This document shows positions 15,591 through 24,214 of a DNA stretch of 52,904 nucleotides, piece after piece. The translations under genes were made by a program, and so were the position numbers. The stretch's first letter is position 1. Each line of letters begins with the position of its first letter. Source of the stretch: Brasilonema bromeliae SPC951 (GTDB lineage: Bacteria; Cyanobacteriota; Cyanobacteriia; Cyanobacteriales; Nostocaceae); NCBI RefSeq assembly GCF_012912135.1, contig NZ_QMEB01000007.1:1-52904 (forward strand), in the 5' to 3' direction. The notes beneath the pieces are model-generated. The model saw nothing but the letters and a program-made list of their open reading frames with translations, was not told the origin of the DNA and made no database searches.

Positions 15591-17906
15591 ATGCAAGCAA
15601 GAACTAATCCACTATCCATTATTATTAATCCGCCTGGAATTCAATATGGAATGCCAGGAGATATTGTATCACTTTATGCTGTCGTGATTAATGAGGGCGA
15701 CCAAAGCGCTGTTATTGATTTGTTTTTTACTTTTGACGAGACATTTCAAAAAATTAGTGGTTGGTCTGCTTCTCCAAGAGCTAGTTTAGCAGTGGCGCCG
15801 AAGGAAAGTAGCGACGAAGTTACGTTTGATTTTGAAATTCCAGTTGATGCTTTGGCGGGTACCTATGATTATACTTTTGTCGTTGATTCTCCAGAACATT
15901 ATCCGCAAGATACTCCGATAAACTTTCCCGGTCAACTCAAAGTTTTACTCAAAGAACAAACTGTTATCCGCGCTTTTGACCCAACTTTTTCAATTATACC
16001 TGCCACAAATCCAAATAAACTTATAACTTACAGAATCGACCAACCTTTACAAGTGGTGGTAAAAGTCGAAAATCGCTCGAACCGTGTAGACAGATTCCGC
16101 TTGACTTGTCCTGATTTAGATGAAAGTTGGTTTAAAATATCTTACCCTGCTACTGGGTTGGAAGGAGCAGGCTTATTTGATGTCAGCGCGCTAGAACTCA
16201 ACCCTCATTCTGAAGGTGAAATCTCTTTAGAATTTCGTCCTCCTATTGATACTCTCGCTGGTAGCTATTCTCCAACGATTCGCTTGCTTTCAGAAAATAA
16301 TCCGGATTTGATACTGCTAGATTTAATATACATTAATCTACCGACCAATTATCAGTTAGGTATAGAACTTAATACGATTTTAGGAAAAGTTAGCCAGAAA
16401 GATGGCGTCTTTGAATTAGCACTTAATAATCAAGGCAACTTAATACGGGAACTATTTTTTAATGCTAAAACTAGGGATGAAGAAGAAATTTGCACTTACA
16501 AATTTGATCCTAGTGAATTTAAATTATTACCCAATACAACCGAAAAAGCAAGTCTCTTAGTTAAACCTGGCCCTTGGTGGCGCCGACCATTCTTCGGTCA
16601 ACCTTTACCAATTAATTTTGAAGTTAATATTACAGATAAGCAAAGCTATCCTTTAGCTAATGCATCTCCTCAAGCCACTTTATTATGGAAAGCACGTCCT
16701 TGGTGGCAATTTTTACTATTAATTTTACTAGGGTTGGGGTTATTTGCAGGCATCTCATATATGATTTGGAGACTTTTAAACCCCGAACCGTTAACAATTG
16801 AAAGTTTTAGTACTGATAAGCGAAAAATAACTGAAGGTGATGAAGTTCGCTTAAACTGGAAAATTAATAACTATAAGCCTAACCGAATAGAAAAATTGGT
16901 AGTGGTCATTCCACAACTACCAAATAATGGCCATGTATATTTTGATAAAAAAAATAATATTAATGAACTAACTAAACCAGTTAAATCTAATCAGTATCCT
17001 CCCTGTAACTTCAAACCCCAGGAAGAATTGGAATGTAATCGTGTGACAACCGGAATTAAAAATCAAGGTAAATACGTTTTTGAACTGCAAGTATCTTATC
17101 TACAGGGTTCACCGCTTTTTAACCGCAGAAGTCAAACCGTTACCAAAACTGCTGAAACTGAAATTACCAAAAAGCCAATAGCTGAAGTAGTAGACTTTAA
17201 AGTAGATAAATCACAGTATAAAACTGGTGAAAGCGTATCTGTGTCCTTGACAATTAAGAATCCGCAATTACTTAACAAGCTGATAATTAACAAGAAAACA
17301 AACAATTTACTAGTAGGTAATCCTGTCACACTAGAATTTCAAAATGGGAAATTTAAAGACCCCAAACTCCAAAAATGCAAAGAAGAAAATAACTTGCTCA
17401 AATGTACATTTTCTTTACCTGCATCTAACCCAGGTACATTTACTTATGACATCAGCGCTATTTCTGGCGATCAAGTAAGTAATAAGCAAGCTCAAAATCC
17501 AGTCGAAATATTACCCAAACCATTTAAAATTGTTTTTTTTAAAATTAATAATATTGACAACAGCCAAAAACAAAGTATTGTTTTGAATGAAGGAGATCAA
17601 ATCACCGTAAGTTGGAAAGTAGAAGGAGAAAACGTTTCAGTCAAACTATCTCTCAACAACGGAGACGTTCCAGTTCCACAAACTGGTAACACATCCCAAA
17701 TTCCTGTTGACGTGAACTTTCCACGCCAAATTATACTTACAGTTACAGACAAATTTGGCAAGCTCCCTCCTCAACCAAAAGGATTTTTAATCATCGTTAA
17801 ACCGAAACCCACTCCGGCATCTGACTTAATTACACCTTCTCCCTCACCTACACAAAATATCTTTAAACCTCTTCCTGCTTCTCCACGTTCAAGACCACTA
17901 TTTTAA
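15591..17906 (+). CDS. Membrane protein: Ig-like domains flanking one TM helix
   Basis: The 771-residue protein has N-terminal Ig-like domains similar to those of its neighbour (VSLYAVVINEGDQSAVIDL, LQVVVKVENRSN, GEISLEFRPP). A single helix lies at about 370-394 (FLLLILLGLGLFAGISYMIW), followed by more beta-sandwich domains (ITEGDEVRLNWKINN, KTGESVSVSLTIKN, LNEGDQITVSWKVEG) and a Pro-rich end. It starts 16 nt after the WD40 gene and closes the CIS operon. The shared architecture suggests the two proteins pair through their N-terminal halves and sit in the same membrane. The 3' end overlaps an antisense integrase fragment by nine bases. Confidence 0.72.
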   Translation: MQARTNPLSIIINPPGIQYGMPGDIVSLYAVVINEGDQSAVIDLFFTFDETFQKISGWSASPRASLAVAPKESSDEVTFDFEIPVDALAGTYDYTFVVDSPEHYPQDTPINFPGQLKVLLKEQTVIRAFDPTFSIIPATNPNKLITYRIDQPLQVVVKVENRSNRVDRFRLTCPDLDESWFKISYPATGLEGAGLFDVSALELNPHSEGEISLEFRPPIDTLAGSYSPTIRLLSENNPDLILLDLIYINLPTNYQLGIELNTILGKVSQKDGVFELALNNQGNLIRELFFNAKTRDEEEICTYKFDPSEFKLLPNTTEKASLLVKPGPWWRRPFFGQPLPINFEVNITDKQSYPLANASPQATLLWKARPWWQFLLLILLGLGLFAGISYMIWRLLNPEPLTIESFSTDKRKITEGDEVRLNWKINNYKPNRIEKLVVVIPQLPNNGHVYFDKKNNINELTKPVKSNQYPPCNFKPQEELECNRVTTGIKNQGKYVFELQVSYLQGSPLFNRRSQTVTKTAETEITKKPIAEVVDFKVDKSQYKTGESVSVSLTIKNPQLLNKLIINKKTNNLLVGNPVTLEFQNGKFKDPKLQKCKEENNLLKCTFSLPASNPGTFTYDISAISGDQVSNKQAQNPVEILPKPFKIVFFKINNIDNSQKQSIVLNEGDQITVSWKVEGENVSVKLSLNNGDVPVPQTGNTSQIPVDVNFPRQIILTVTDKFGKLPPQPKGFLIIVKPKPTPASDLITPSPSPTQNIFKPLPASPRSRPLF

Positions 17907-18236
17907 TACAATACACATGACGTTTGTCGCATCAAAATCTTTCAAATGCAGCGCCACCACCTCCGCCCTTCTTAACCCACACCGCAGTAGTGCAATTAAC
18001 GCGCTATCTCGCACACCCAGCGGTGAGGAGTCAGCTTGACAAACCCGAATGAGTGCAGTAATTTCATCGGGTTTGAGTCGCCTACCTCGTTGTTTTTTAC
18101 TCGCCTTAATACTACGTAAATCTACAGCTTTTTGGTAGTCAGTGGCACTTATGAGGTCGAGTTTGAAAGCTTCTTGCAACACCCTCCTTAACGCACACAA
18201 CATTTTATTCGCTGTTGCTGGGGCGTGTTTTTTCAT
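17898..18236 (-). pseudogene. Tyrosine recombinase/integrase fragment
   Basis: The 112-residue frame resembles part of a XerC/D-like integrase: the end of the core-binding domain (TANKMLCALRRVLQEAFKLD) and the start of the catalytic domain (RLKPDEITALIRVC, then ALIALLRCGLRRAEVVALHL with catalytic ArgI). The His-x-x-Arg and Tyr box are missing, so the protein cannot recombine DNA. Its end runs into the 3' end of the 771-residue CIS gene. Its start overlaps the stop of the truncated glycosidase as TGATG. It is a relic at a rearrangement boundary. Confidence 0.8.
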
Positions 18237-19174
18237 CAGTGAGGTGCTGCTTTTGTGCCTACCATTTCCGGATTGACTGCATCCTTACGTGCATTCACAA
18301 TGTACTCGTGGAATGCATCTTTCACATAAGGACTAGGATTTTCTGCACCAAACAACTTTGCTGCATTTGTTTCATTTTCAGTAAACAGAAAAGTTGGTGC
18401 ATCAATATTTGGCAGAGGTTCAACGACAAAGCGGAATTTACCGAGTGTTTCCTGAGAAAGTAACAGTTCTCCATCTTTTTTATATTCAATGCACGGTTTA
18501 GACCAATAACTTTCGCCTGTACGACCCCAAGACCAAGTATTTTTGAACCAAATTGTTGGCAAAAGGTGTAGTGTTGCAGCTTGTGAACTGCGATTGGCAA
18601 CGGTAATTTTAATTAAGATGTCGTTAGAAGCAGCTTTGGCATACTCGGCAAAGATGTCAAAGTAGCGGTTTTCCTCAAAAATCCCAGTATCGATAAGTTC
18701 AAACTCACCTAGGTCTTGACCCCGGTGACGATTTTCCTCAACTAAGCGCGTGTAGGGAAATTCACTTTGAGGATATTTGTAGAGCGCTTTCATGTAAGAG
18801 TGAGTTGGTGTTGAGTCGAGGTAGAAGTAACATTCTTTTACATCCTCACCGTGATTTCCTTCGTTACTACTCAACCCAAATAAACGTTCTTTGAGAATGG
18901 GATCAACCCCGTTCCAGAGGGCGAGGGCAAAACACAAACGTCCTTGGCGATCGCACATCCCCAAAAGTCCATCCTCACCCCACCGATAAGCCCGACTGCG
19001 TGCTTGATCGTGAGTCAAATAATCCCAGGATGAACCGTCTTTTGAATAATCTTCACGTACAGTTCCCCATTGCCTTTCTGCAAGATACGGTCCCCAGCGC
19101 TTCCAGTTTTTCTCTCTTCGCACCTCTTCTCTAAGGCGCTGGGACTCGGCATCAAGATTGTCGTTCTGGTTCAT
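18236..19174 (-). pseudogene. Truncated GH63/MGH1-type glycosidase (N-terminal third)
   Basis: The 312 residues match the start of large cyanobacterial MGH1/GH63-like glycoside hydrolases: NWKRWGPYLAERQWGTVRED, SRAYRWGEDGLLG, LALWNGVDPILKERLFGL, EDVKECYFYLDSTPTHSYMK and LLPTIWFKNTWSWG. From memory the family is about 850-900 residues. This frame stops right after VGTKAAPH, where intact members continue, and the integrase fragment begins at the same point. The catalytic (alpha/alpha)6 domain is lost. The piece is probably inactive. Confidence 0.8.
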
Positions 19175-19319
19175 TAAAAATTGCTACAAATCGTGAGTTT
19201 AAATAACCATTACTCAAGCGTGTCGGGAAACAACTACTAATAAATCCTTCTTAGGTATTGAAATTCCTCGCTTAGGTCAAAAAATTTCCAAAACGCCCTT
19301 CCCCAAGCTTGGTACGTTC

Positions 19320-19646
19320 TTAGCGTTTTTTCTGTCGTAAGATTACTAGGTCTGCATGCACTTGTGTCAAAAGCGAGTTATATAGGTTTACACCGCTGCG
19401 TTTCATGACGGACTGAGTTGACATTTTGTGTTCTTTTGCGTTGGCGTCAATCCAATCAAGTTGTGCTTTTGCTGCTTGTCCCACCATTTCTAAACGATGC
19501 TCGTCGCTCTGAATATAGGCATAGTGCATAGCGGCACACAGCGCGTGGTAAGCCGTTTCGTAATATGCGCTCTCCAATGCCTCCTGGCTTATCGCTATAA
19601 GGCGTGAGTACATATCGCCATATTCGCTGTGTGAAGTGTCTTGCAT
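19320..19646 (-). CDS. Conserved hypothetical protein
   Basis: The 108-residue, Ala-rich helical protein begins MQDTSHSEYGDMYSRL and contains AISQEALESAYYETAYHALCAAMHYA-like helices (given here only by their first half, EALESAYYETAYHAL) and VHADLVILRQKKR at the end. I do not know its function. ATG 19646 has AAGAAGA five bases upstream, whereas the longer frame (to 19730) reads through transposon end sequence. The TnpB element inserted about 35 bp upstream of this start, cutting it off from its original promoter. Confidence 0.6.
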   Translation of the reverse strand: MQDTSHSEYGDMYSRLIAISQEALESAYYETAYHALCAAMHYAYIQSDEHRLEMVGQAAKAQLDWIDANAKEHKMSTQSVMKRSGVNLYNSLLTQVHADLVILRQKKR

Positions 19647-19680
19647 TATGTTCTTCTTGCTTGTATGACTGTTTCTAGTT

Positions 19681-19733
19681 TGACATCCTCCCACCGCTGA
19701 ACGGAGTACCGTTACAGCGGGGGATTCCAAGCA
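19681..19733 (-). ncRNA. Predicted omega-RNA 3' portion / right-end hairpin of the TnpB element
   Basis: On the minus strand the tnpB stop is followed by a right-end hairpin (CCGCTG, bulge, AACGG, loop, CCGTT, CAGCGG) and the terminal GGATGTCA. In characterised TnpB systems the guide RNA derives from the 3' end of tnpB plus the right end, and the first 16-20 bases outside the element act as guide. Here that flank is AACTAGAAACAGTCATAC, reading down from 19680. Confidence 0.5.
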
Positions 19734-20951
19734 TCACTGCTTAGGCTTCCTCTTTCCACGACTCGACTTGCTTTGAGGAGTTTCCTCACCAAAGTAGAGG
19801 TCGATGTCTCCAGAGGCGTTAGTTCCCGTGTGCCCCACGGTACGAAGTCCTAATTCAAGGATATTGCGAGCTGCGTTATAATCTCTGTCCTGAATATGCC
19901 CACAATGTTGACAAGTATGTGTTCTGGTTGAGAGAGCTTTCTTGACAGTTTCGCCACAGTTAGAACAGTTCTGAGAAGTATAGTGAGGTGGCACAGCAAC
20001 TGTGACTACGCCAAACACTTTCCCAAAATACTCAATCCACTGGCGGAACTGCGTCCACGCTGCATCGGAGATAGATTTGGCAAGGTGTCGGTTCCTTACC
20101 ATATTTCGCACCTTCAAGTCCTCATAGGCTACCAAATCGTTAGACTGGACTACGCACCTTGCTGTCTTCACGGCAAAGTCTTTACGCTGCCTACTTACCT
20201 TGAGATGCTTGCGAGCCAACTTGTTTCTAAACTTGGCTCTGTTTTTAGACCCCTTTTTGGTCTTGGACATCTGACGAGAAAGACGTTTTAGCGACTTTTC
20301 GCTTTTACGAAGATGACGTGGATTTGCAACTGTATTTCCGTCAGAATCGGTGTAGAAGTAGTTCAATCCCACATCAATACCGACATTGTGAGCCGTTGGT
20401 TCTCGTTTCTCAATTCGTTCTTGGTCGATACAGAATTGAGCATAGTACCCGTCAGCACGACGGACAACGCGAACACGTTTAATCTGCTTCAACTGATAAA
20501 AATGCAAATCACGGGTTCCCCACATTTTAAAGGTTCCCGCTTCAAACCCGTCAGAGAAAGTGATATACCGTCTATCGTTGGAAAGCTTCCAGCCACTGGT
20601 CTTGTATTCCACAGACCCATGTGTTTGTTCTTTCTTGAAGCGTGGATATCCTTTCTTTCCTGGCTTGCTTTTCTTGCAGTTGTCGTAGAAACGAGATATT
20701 GCCGACCAAGCTCGTTCAGCACTAGCTTGGCGAGCTTGGGAGTTGAGATTCTTGGCAAACTCAAATTCTTTTGCAAGGACAGCACAATATGCGCTCAGGT
20801 CATATTTGTCAATGTCCTTGTTATCCATCCAGTGCCTGAGACAACTGTTCCGAACAAATCGGGCAGTACGGATAGCTTCATCCAGCTTTCCATATTGCTC
20901 GTTCGTTCCTTCCAGTTTTGCCTCAAACACCAACATCTTATTTACGCTCAA
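19734..20951 (-). CDS. tnpB: RNA-guided endonuclease TnpB (IS605 OrfB)
   Basis: The 405-residue protein has all hallmarks of an active TnpB: an N-terminal helical region (AIRTARFVRNSCLRHWMDN), RuvC motif I with Asp193 (NVGIDVGLNYF), motif II with Glu277 (LVAYEDLKVRNM), a zinc finger (Cys329, Cys332, Cys347, Cys350: NCSNCGE and CQHCG) and motif III with Asp357 (DRDYNAARNIL). It cuts DNA guided by an RNA from the element's right end, which favours retention of the transposon. The Lys/Arg-rich C-terminal tail is normal. No frameshift or stop interrupts it. The element has no tnpA. Confidence 0.93.
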   Translation of the reverse strand: MSVNKMLVFEAKLEGTNEQYGKLDEAIRTARFVRNSCLRHWMDNKDIDKYDLSAYCAVLAKEFEFAKNLNSQARQASAERAWSAISRFYDNCKKSKPGKKGYPRFKKEQTHGSVEYKTSGWKLSNDRRYITFSDGFEAGTFKMWGTRDLHFYQLKQIKRVRVVRRADGYYAQFCIDQERIEKREPTAHNVGIDVGLNYFYTDSDGNTVANPRHLRKSEKSLKRLSRQMSKTKKGSKNRAKFRNKLARKHLKVSRQRKDFAVKTARCVVQSNDLVAYEDLKVRNMVRNRHLAKSISDAAWTQFRQWIEYFGKVFGVVTVAVPPHYTSQNCSNCGETVKKALSTRTHTCQHCGHIQDRDYNAARNILELGLRTVGHTGTNASGDIDLYFGEETPQSKSSRGKRKPKQ

Positions 20952-21219
20952 CGTTATAGCGTAAATTATAGTCTATTGGCTCGTGAGGTGTCCACAGAGA
21001 TAGACAAAAACTCAACTGTCCCCCTTCCTTGTCCTTGCTGTGCAAGAAATCAGTTGGAGGACGTTTCGTTTTTGTCCCGTGATTCATGAGCCAGTACTGC
21101 AGGAGGGTCTCCCTCCGTAGGTATCTGGCGTCCTCACCACCAAATCAAAGATTATGGTGGGAGCCTTCTCACGGAGCGAGGTAAAGAACTCTTCATTTGG
21201 GACTATAAAAATGACCATC
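20952..21219. other. Left-end region of the TnpB element
   Basis: 268 nt between tnpB and the SDR gene. It holds the tnpB promoter region and the presumed left-end hairpins (21102-21116; also ccacc and ggtgg facing each other at about 21137-21165). No coding remnant of tnpA is convincing. Confidence 0.5.
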
Positions 21220-21960
21220 TCAAGCTATTCCGCCGTTAACGCGAACATTTTGCCCAGTTATCCACCGCGCTTCATCGCTAGCAAGAAACGCCACAACATC
21301 AGCTATGTCTTGTACTTGTCCCAGTCGTCCTAAAGCTGCCATTTGAGAGAAACGATTTATTTGTTCTTCTGTTTTGCCTTCTCTGAACAGTTCTGTATCG
21401 GTTGGACCAGGAGAGATAACATTAACTGTAATACCTTGTCCTCCCAACTCTTTTGCCACAACTCTTGTGATTTGTTCAACAGCACCTTTCGTTCCCACAT
21501 ACGCACTATAAGTGGGTAGTATCATAGCAGTTGTTGATGAAGAAAAATTGATAATGCGTCCACCATCTGCCATGTGGTGTGCAGCTTGTTGACAAGCAAA
21601 ATAAGTGCCTTTGACATTAATGGCAAAAATCTTGTCAAAATCTTCTTCTGTTACCTCAATAAGTGGCTTATAGAAATTAACGCCAGCGTTGTTGACTAAA
21701 ATATCGACTTTGCCAAAACGTTCAATTGTTTGCTCAAAAAGTCGCTGGATATCAGCAACTTTGCTCACATCGGCTTGGAGTGCAATTGCTTGTACTCCAA
21801 GATTTTCAATTTCTGTAACAACTTCTTGTGCTTTGTTTGCATTTCCTGCATAGTTAACCACAACTGATGCACCGTTACCAGCCAATTTGAGTGCGATCGC
21901 ACGTCCAATTCCCCGTGATGATCCTGTAACGATTGCAATTTTTCCTGCAAGAGGTGCCAT
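21220..21960 (-). CDS. Short-chain dehydrogenase/reductase (FabG-like)
   Basis: The 246-residue classical SDR has the Rossmann cofactor motif TGSSRGIG (residues 13-20), Asp65 with the DILVNNAG strand, catalytic Ser (NFSSST) and the YxxxK pair (YSAYVGTK), plus the C-terminal GQNVRVNGG. The Ser-Ser-Arg after the first Gly and NYAGNA after beta-2 suggest NADP(H). The family includes 3-oxoacyl-ACP reductases and many alcohol or sugar dehydrogenases; the substrate cannot be told from sequence. It is a single gene between the IS element and pirin, with its own 158-nt upstream region. Confidence 0.9.
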   Translation of the reverse strand: MAPLAGKIAIVTGSSRGIGRAIALKLAGNGASVVVNYAGNANKAQEVVTEIENLGVQAIALQADVSKVADIQRLFEQTIERFGKVDILVNNAGVNFYKPLIEVTEEDFDKIFAINVKGTYFACQQAAHHMADGGRIINFSSSTTAMILPTYSAYVGTKGAVEQITRVVAKELGGQGITVNVISPGPTDTELFREGKTEEQINRFSQMAALGRLGQVQDIADVVAFLASDEARWITGQNVRVNGGIA

Positions 21961-22118
21961 AAATTATTTCCTTTACTTAACCTTGAGTTAACTTTCCACT
22001 AACATGAATCTTGCCCCTAGGTGCAACCTGGGAGCAAGATTGGGAGCTTCTATGTCCTTAGAGAATTATAGAGAATGAGCTACTGCTGAACAAGAATTTT
22101 TATTTCTTCAGGTAGGTT

Positions 22119-22835
22119 TCACGCCAAATCGAAAAGCAAAATTTCTGCACCAATGTTGGTACTAATTTCGAGTTGTTCTTCGCCACTCATTTGCACGCCA
22201 TCACCTGCTCTAAGTTCTTCACCATTCAAGGTGATTATGCCTTGAGCTATTTGCAACCAGGCATAACGATTGGGTTTGAGGTGATAGTTGATAACGTCAC
22301 CAGGTTCCAAAACAGATGTGTATAAGTCAACATCTTGATGAATTATGATAGCACCATCACGTCCATCTTTGGCACCAATTAAACGCAGTTTCCCGCGTCT
22401 TTCTTCAAGGGAAAAAGCTTTTTGATCATACCTTGGTTGCAATCCTTGTTTGTCAGGAAGAATCCAAATTTGTAGAAAGTGAACTGGTTCAGTTTCAGAA
22501 GGATTATATTCGCTGTGCATAATACCAGTGCCAGCGCTCATAATTTGCGCTTCACCGGGACGTATGACTGAACCAGTTCCCAAGCTGTCTTTATGTTCTA
22601 CTGCTCCTTCTAGAACATAGGTGAGGATTTCCATATCGCGGTGTCCATGTGTCCCAAAACCAGCACCGGGAACAACGCGGTCATCGTTAATAACTCGTAG
22701 AGAACGAAATCCCATGCGGTCTGGATCGTAAAAATTACCAAAGGAAAATGTGTGGTAACTATCTAGCCAGCCTATCTTGGTATGACCGCGTGAATTTCGA
22801 TCATGAATGAGGTGAGTTTTGGTATTGGAAGCCAT
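22119..22835 (-). CDS. Pirin family protein
   Basis: The 238-residue bicupin has pirin signatures: SYHTFSFGNFYDPDRMGF, the metal-binding GTHGHRDMEILTYVLEG and GTGIMHSEYNPS. Pirins are nuclear or cytosolic iron cupins; bacterial members such as YhhW have quercetin 2,3-dioxygenase activity, and the in vivo role is usually unknown. ATG 22835 is chosen because GGAGGG lies nine bases upstream; a longer frame (22877) would put this site inside the gene. It sits with an SDR and Dps in what looks like a stress-related neighbourhood, but each gene seems to be transcribed alone. Confidence 0.9.
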   Translation of the reverse strand: MASNTKTHLIHDRNSRGHTKIGWLDSYHTFSFGNFYDPDRMGFRSLRVINDDRVVPGAGFGTHGHRDMEILTYVLEGAVEHKDSLGTGSVIRPGEAQIMSAGTGIMHSEYNPSETEPVHFLQIWILPDKQGLQPRYDQKAFSLEERRGKLRLIGAKDGRDGAIIIHQDVDLYTSVLEPGDVINYHLKPNRYAWLQIAQGIITLNGEELRAGDGVQMSGEEQLEISTNIGAEILLFDLA

Positions 22836-23339
22836 AGATTTTCCCTCCATTTTGATGATTGATTGCAGCAAAAACATTAAGCACCTTTATTGGCTACCAG
22901 TCATCTATTCTGGTTCCAAAAGCGGGAGCATGGACAAACTTTCTCTTTGGTGGCAATACTACTGAAATGATTCTTCTTGATTGCTCGAAAAACTAGGGAT
23001 TTCGTGAATCAATATTCCACTTAGGTATGGTTGAATACTAGGTTACAACGGCGATGTTTACAAAATCACGAAAAAAAATTTTTCTTTAGATTTGCCTTGT
23101 TGCACCTGTTTTTTAACTATCTCAATCTTAAAATATGTACATATAAAATGAAAAGTACGCACTGAAAAGTGCTGTACTTACCAAAAAGATACTGTCAAAT
23201 TAATTTCTTTGCACTTAACAATCACGATTACTATAGGTTGGATTGAGCTAAGTGTTTCATAAAAGATAAGCTGGGTTGACCAACGTTACCCAGCCTACAA
23301 TATATGACTAATAGCTATTAGCTATTAGCAACAACAGAC
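22836..23339. other. 504-nt intergenic region with hairpins
   Basis: No gene is visible. It holds the pirin promoter region, the hairpin at 23153-23179, and an inverted repeat near the Dps stop (gctgggt at 23270-23276 facing acccagc at 23288-23294, inside a longer taggttgg...ccagccta dispersed element). Confidence 0.6.
23153..23179 (-). terminator. Hairpin, candidate terminator downstream of dps
   Basis: aagtacgcact (23153-23163) pairs with agtgctgtactt (23168-23179) with one bulge. Read leftward, the stem is followed by a T-rich stretch (TTTTCATTTT), as in intrinsic terminators. It lies about 160 nt past the dps stop, so its role is uncertain. Confidence 0.4.
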
Positions 23340-23924
23340 TTATCTGACAGCAGCTTGTCTAACAACAGCTTGCTCTTCAGTTTTAATATTGCCTGCATTA
23401 CCATTTCCATTTTGGGTGACAGCAGCTTGCAAATGCGCTTCTAGGAACCACAGGCGCTTGTCAATGGTACGAGACACTTCGGTGTAAAGGTCAGCGGTGT
23501 CAGCATCGCCTAGCTCGGTCGTTTTGTCAATAGCTTCCCGCAACTGCTTAGCATAGGGTGCAAAGCGCTCTGCCAAAGCTGTGACATGCTCCATACCCAT
23601 TAAAATATCAGTAGGATATTCTGGCACGAATGAATTTGCAGCAGCCATACGAACTGTGCCACAAGCATAACCACCCAAGGCGGTGATGCGCTCAGCAAAC
23701 ATATCAATGTACTCTTCTAACTCACCTGCAATTTCATCAAACAATTCGTGCAACTGGTAGAAGTCGGTGCCTTTAACGTTCCAGTGCGCTTGCTTGGCTT
23801 GGCTTTTCAGATCCGATGTTGCGGCTAGAGTCTGGTTGAGAATGCCAGCGATCTGCTTGCGCGCCTCAGCAGGAATGTCAATGCGGGTTGGGTAAAGACG
23901 TGTGGATAGGTTATTGTCGCTCAT
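23340..23924 (-). CDS. dps: Dps family DNA-binding ferritin-like protein
   Basis: The 194-residue four-helix protein has the Dps ferroxidase signature: LKSQAKQAHWNVKGTDFYQL (His), LFDEIAGELEEYIDMFAERI (Asp and Glu) and a downstream TIDKRLWFLEAHLQA helix. Dps dodecamers oxidise and store iron and protect DNA from peroxide. ATG 23924 (MSDNNLSTRL) fits the family N-terminus; the frame upstream lacks support. The C-terminal tail (NGNGNAGN) is low-complexity. Several Dps paralogs with different metal use exist in Nostocales, and this is one of the canonical long-tailed forms. Confidence 0.92.
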   Translation of the reverse strand: MSDNNLSTRLYPTRIDIPAEARKQIAGILNQTLAATSDLKSQAKQAHWNVKGTDFYQLHELFDEIAGELEEYIDMFAERITALGGYACGTVRMAAANSFVPEYPTDILMGMEHVTALAERFAPYAKQLREAIDKTTELGDADTADLYTEVSRTIDKRLWFLEAHLQAAVTQNGNGNAGNIKTEEQAVVRQAAVR

Positions 23925-24214
23925 AGTTCTGCTTCTCTGATGGGGGTGACAAAACAAGTTTACAGATACTGCTATGCTCTCGGAAACTCTCTACCGACAG
24001 ATGGAATTTTTGCTGAAAGAATTATAATTATTGTTAATATTTTACTCTTCAATTCATAATCAATTGCGATGGTTGTCTATGCCACTGAATGTACGACCGT
24101 AAAGGCGAATCGCGAATGGTGTCATTTTGCAAAAAGTCATGGGGTCAATTGAGGGGGTTCAATACCCGCACGGCTGTGAAAATTTCGCTACGTTTTTTTG
24201 CAACACAACCAGTG

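Larger units (their letters stand above)
19681..21185 (-). mobile_element. IS200/IS605-family element with tnpB only
   Basis: The right end begins at TGACATCCTC (19681), with an imperfect 11-bp hairpin at 19694-19720. tnpB follows (19734-20951), then about 230 nt of non-coding left end containing a perfect hairpin, ggaggg-tct-ccctcc, at 21102-21116. The exact left boundary near 21170-21190 is uncertain. No tnpA is present, so transposition would need a TnpA supplied elsewhere. Confidence 0.75.

Noticed and set aside
20313-21089. Long plus-strand frame antisense to tnpB
   Set aside because: It has no domain signature, and the minus strand encodes a complete TnpB. This is a common shadow frame.
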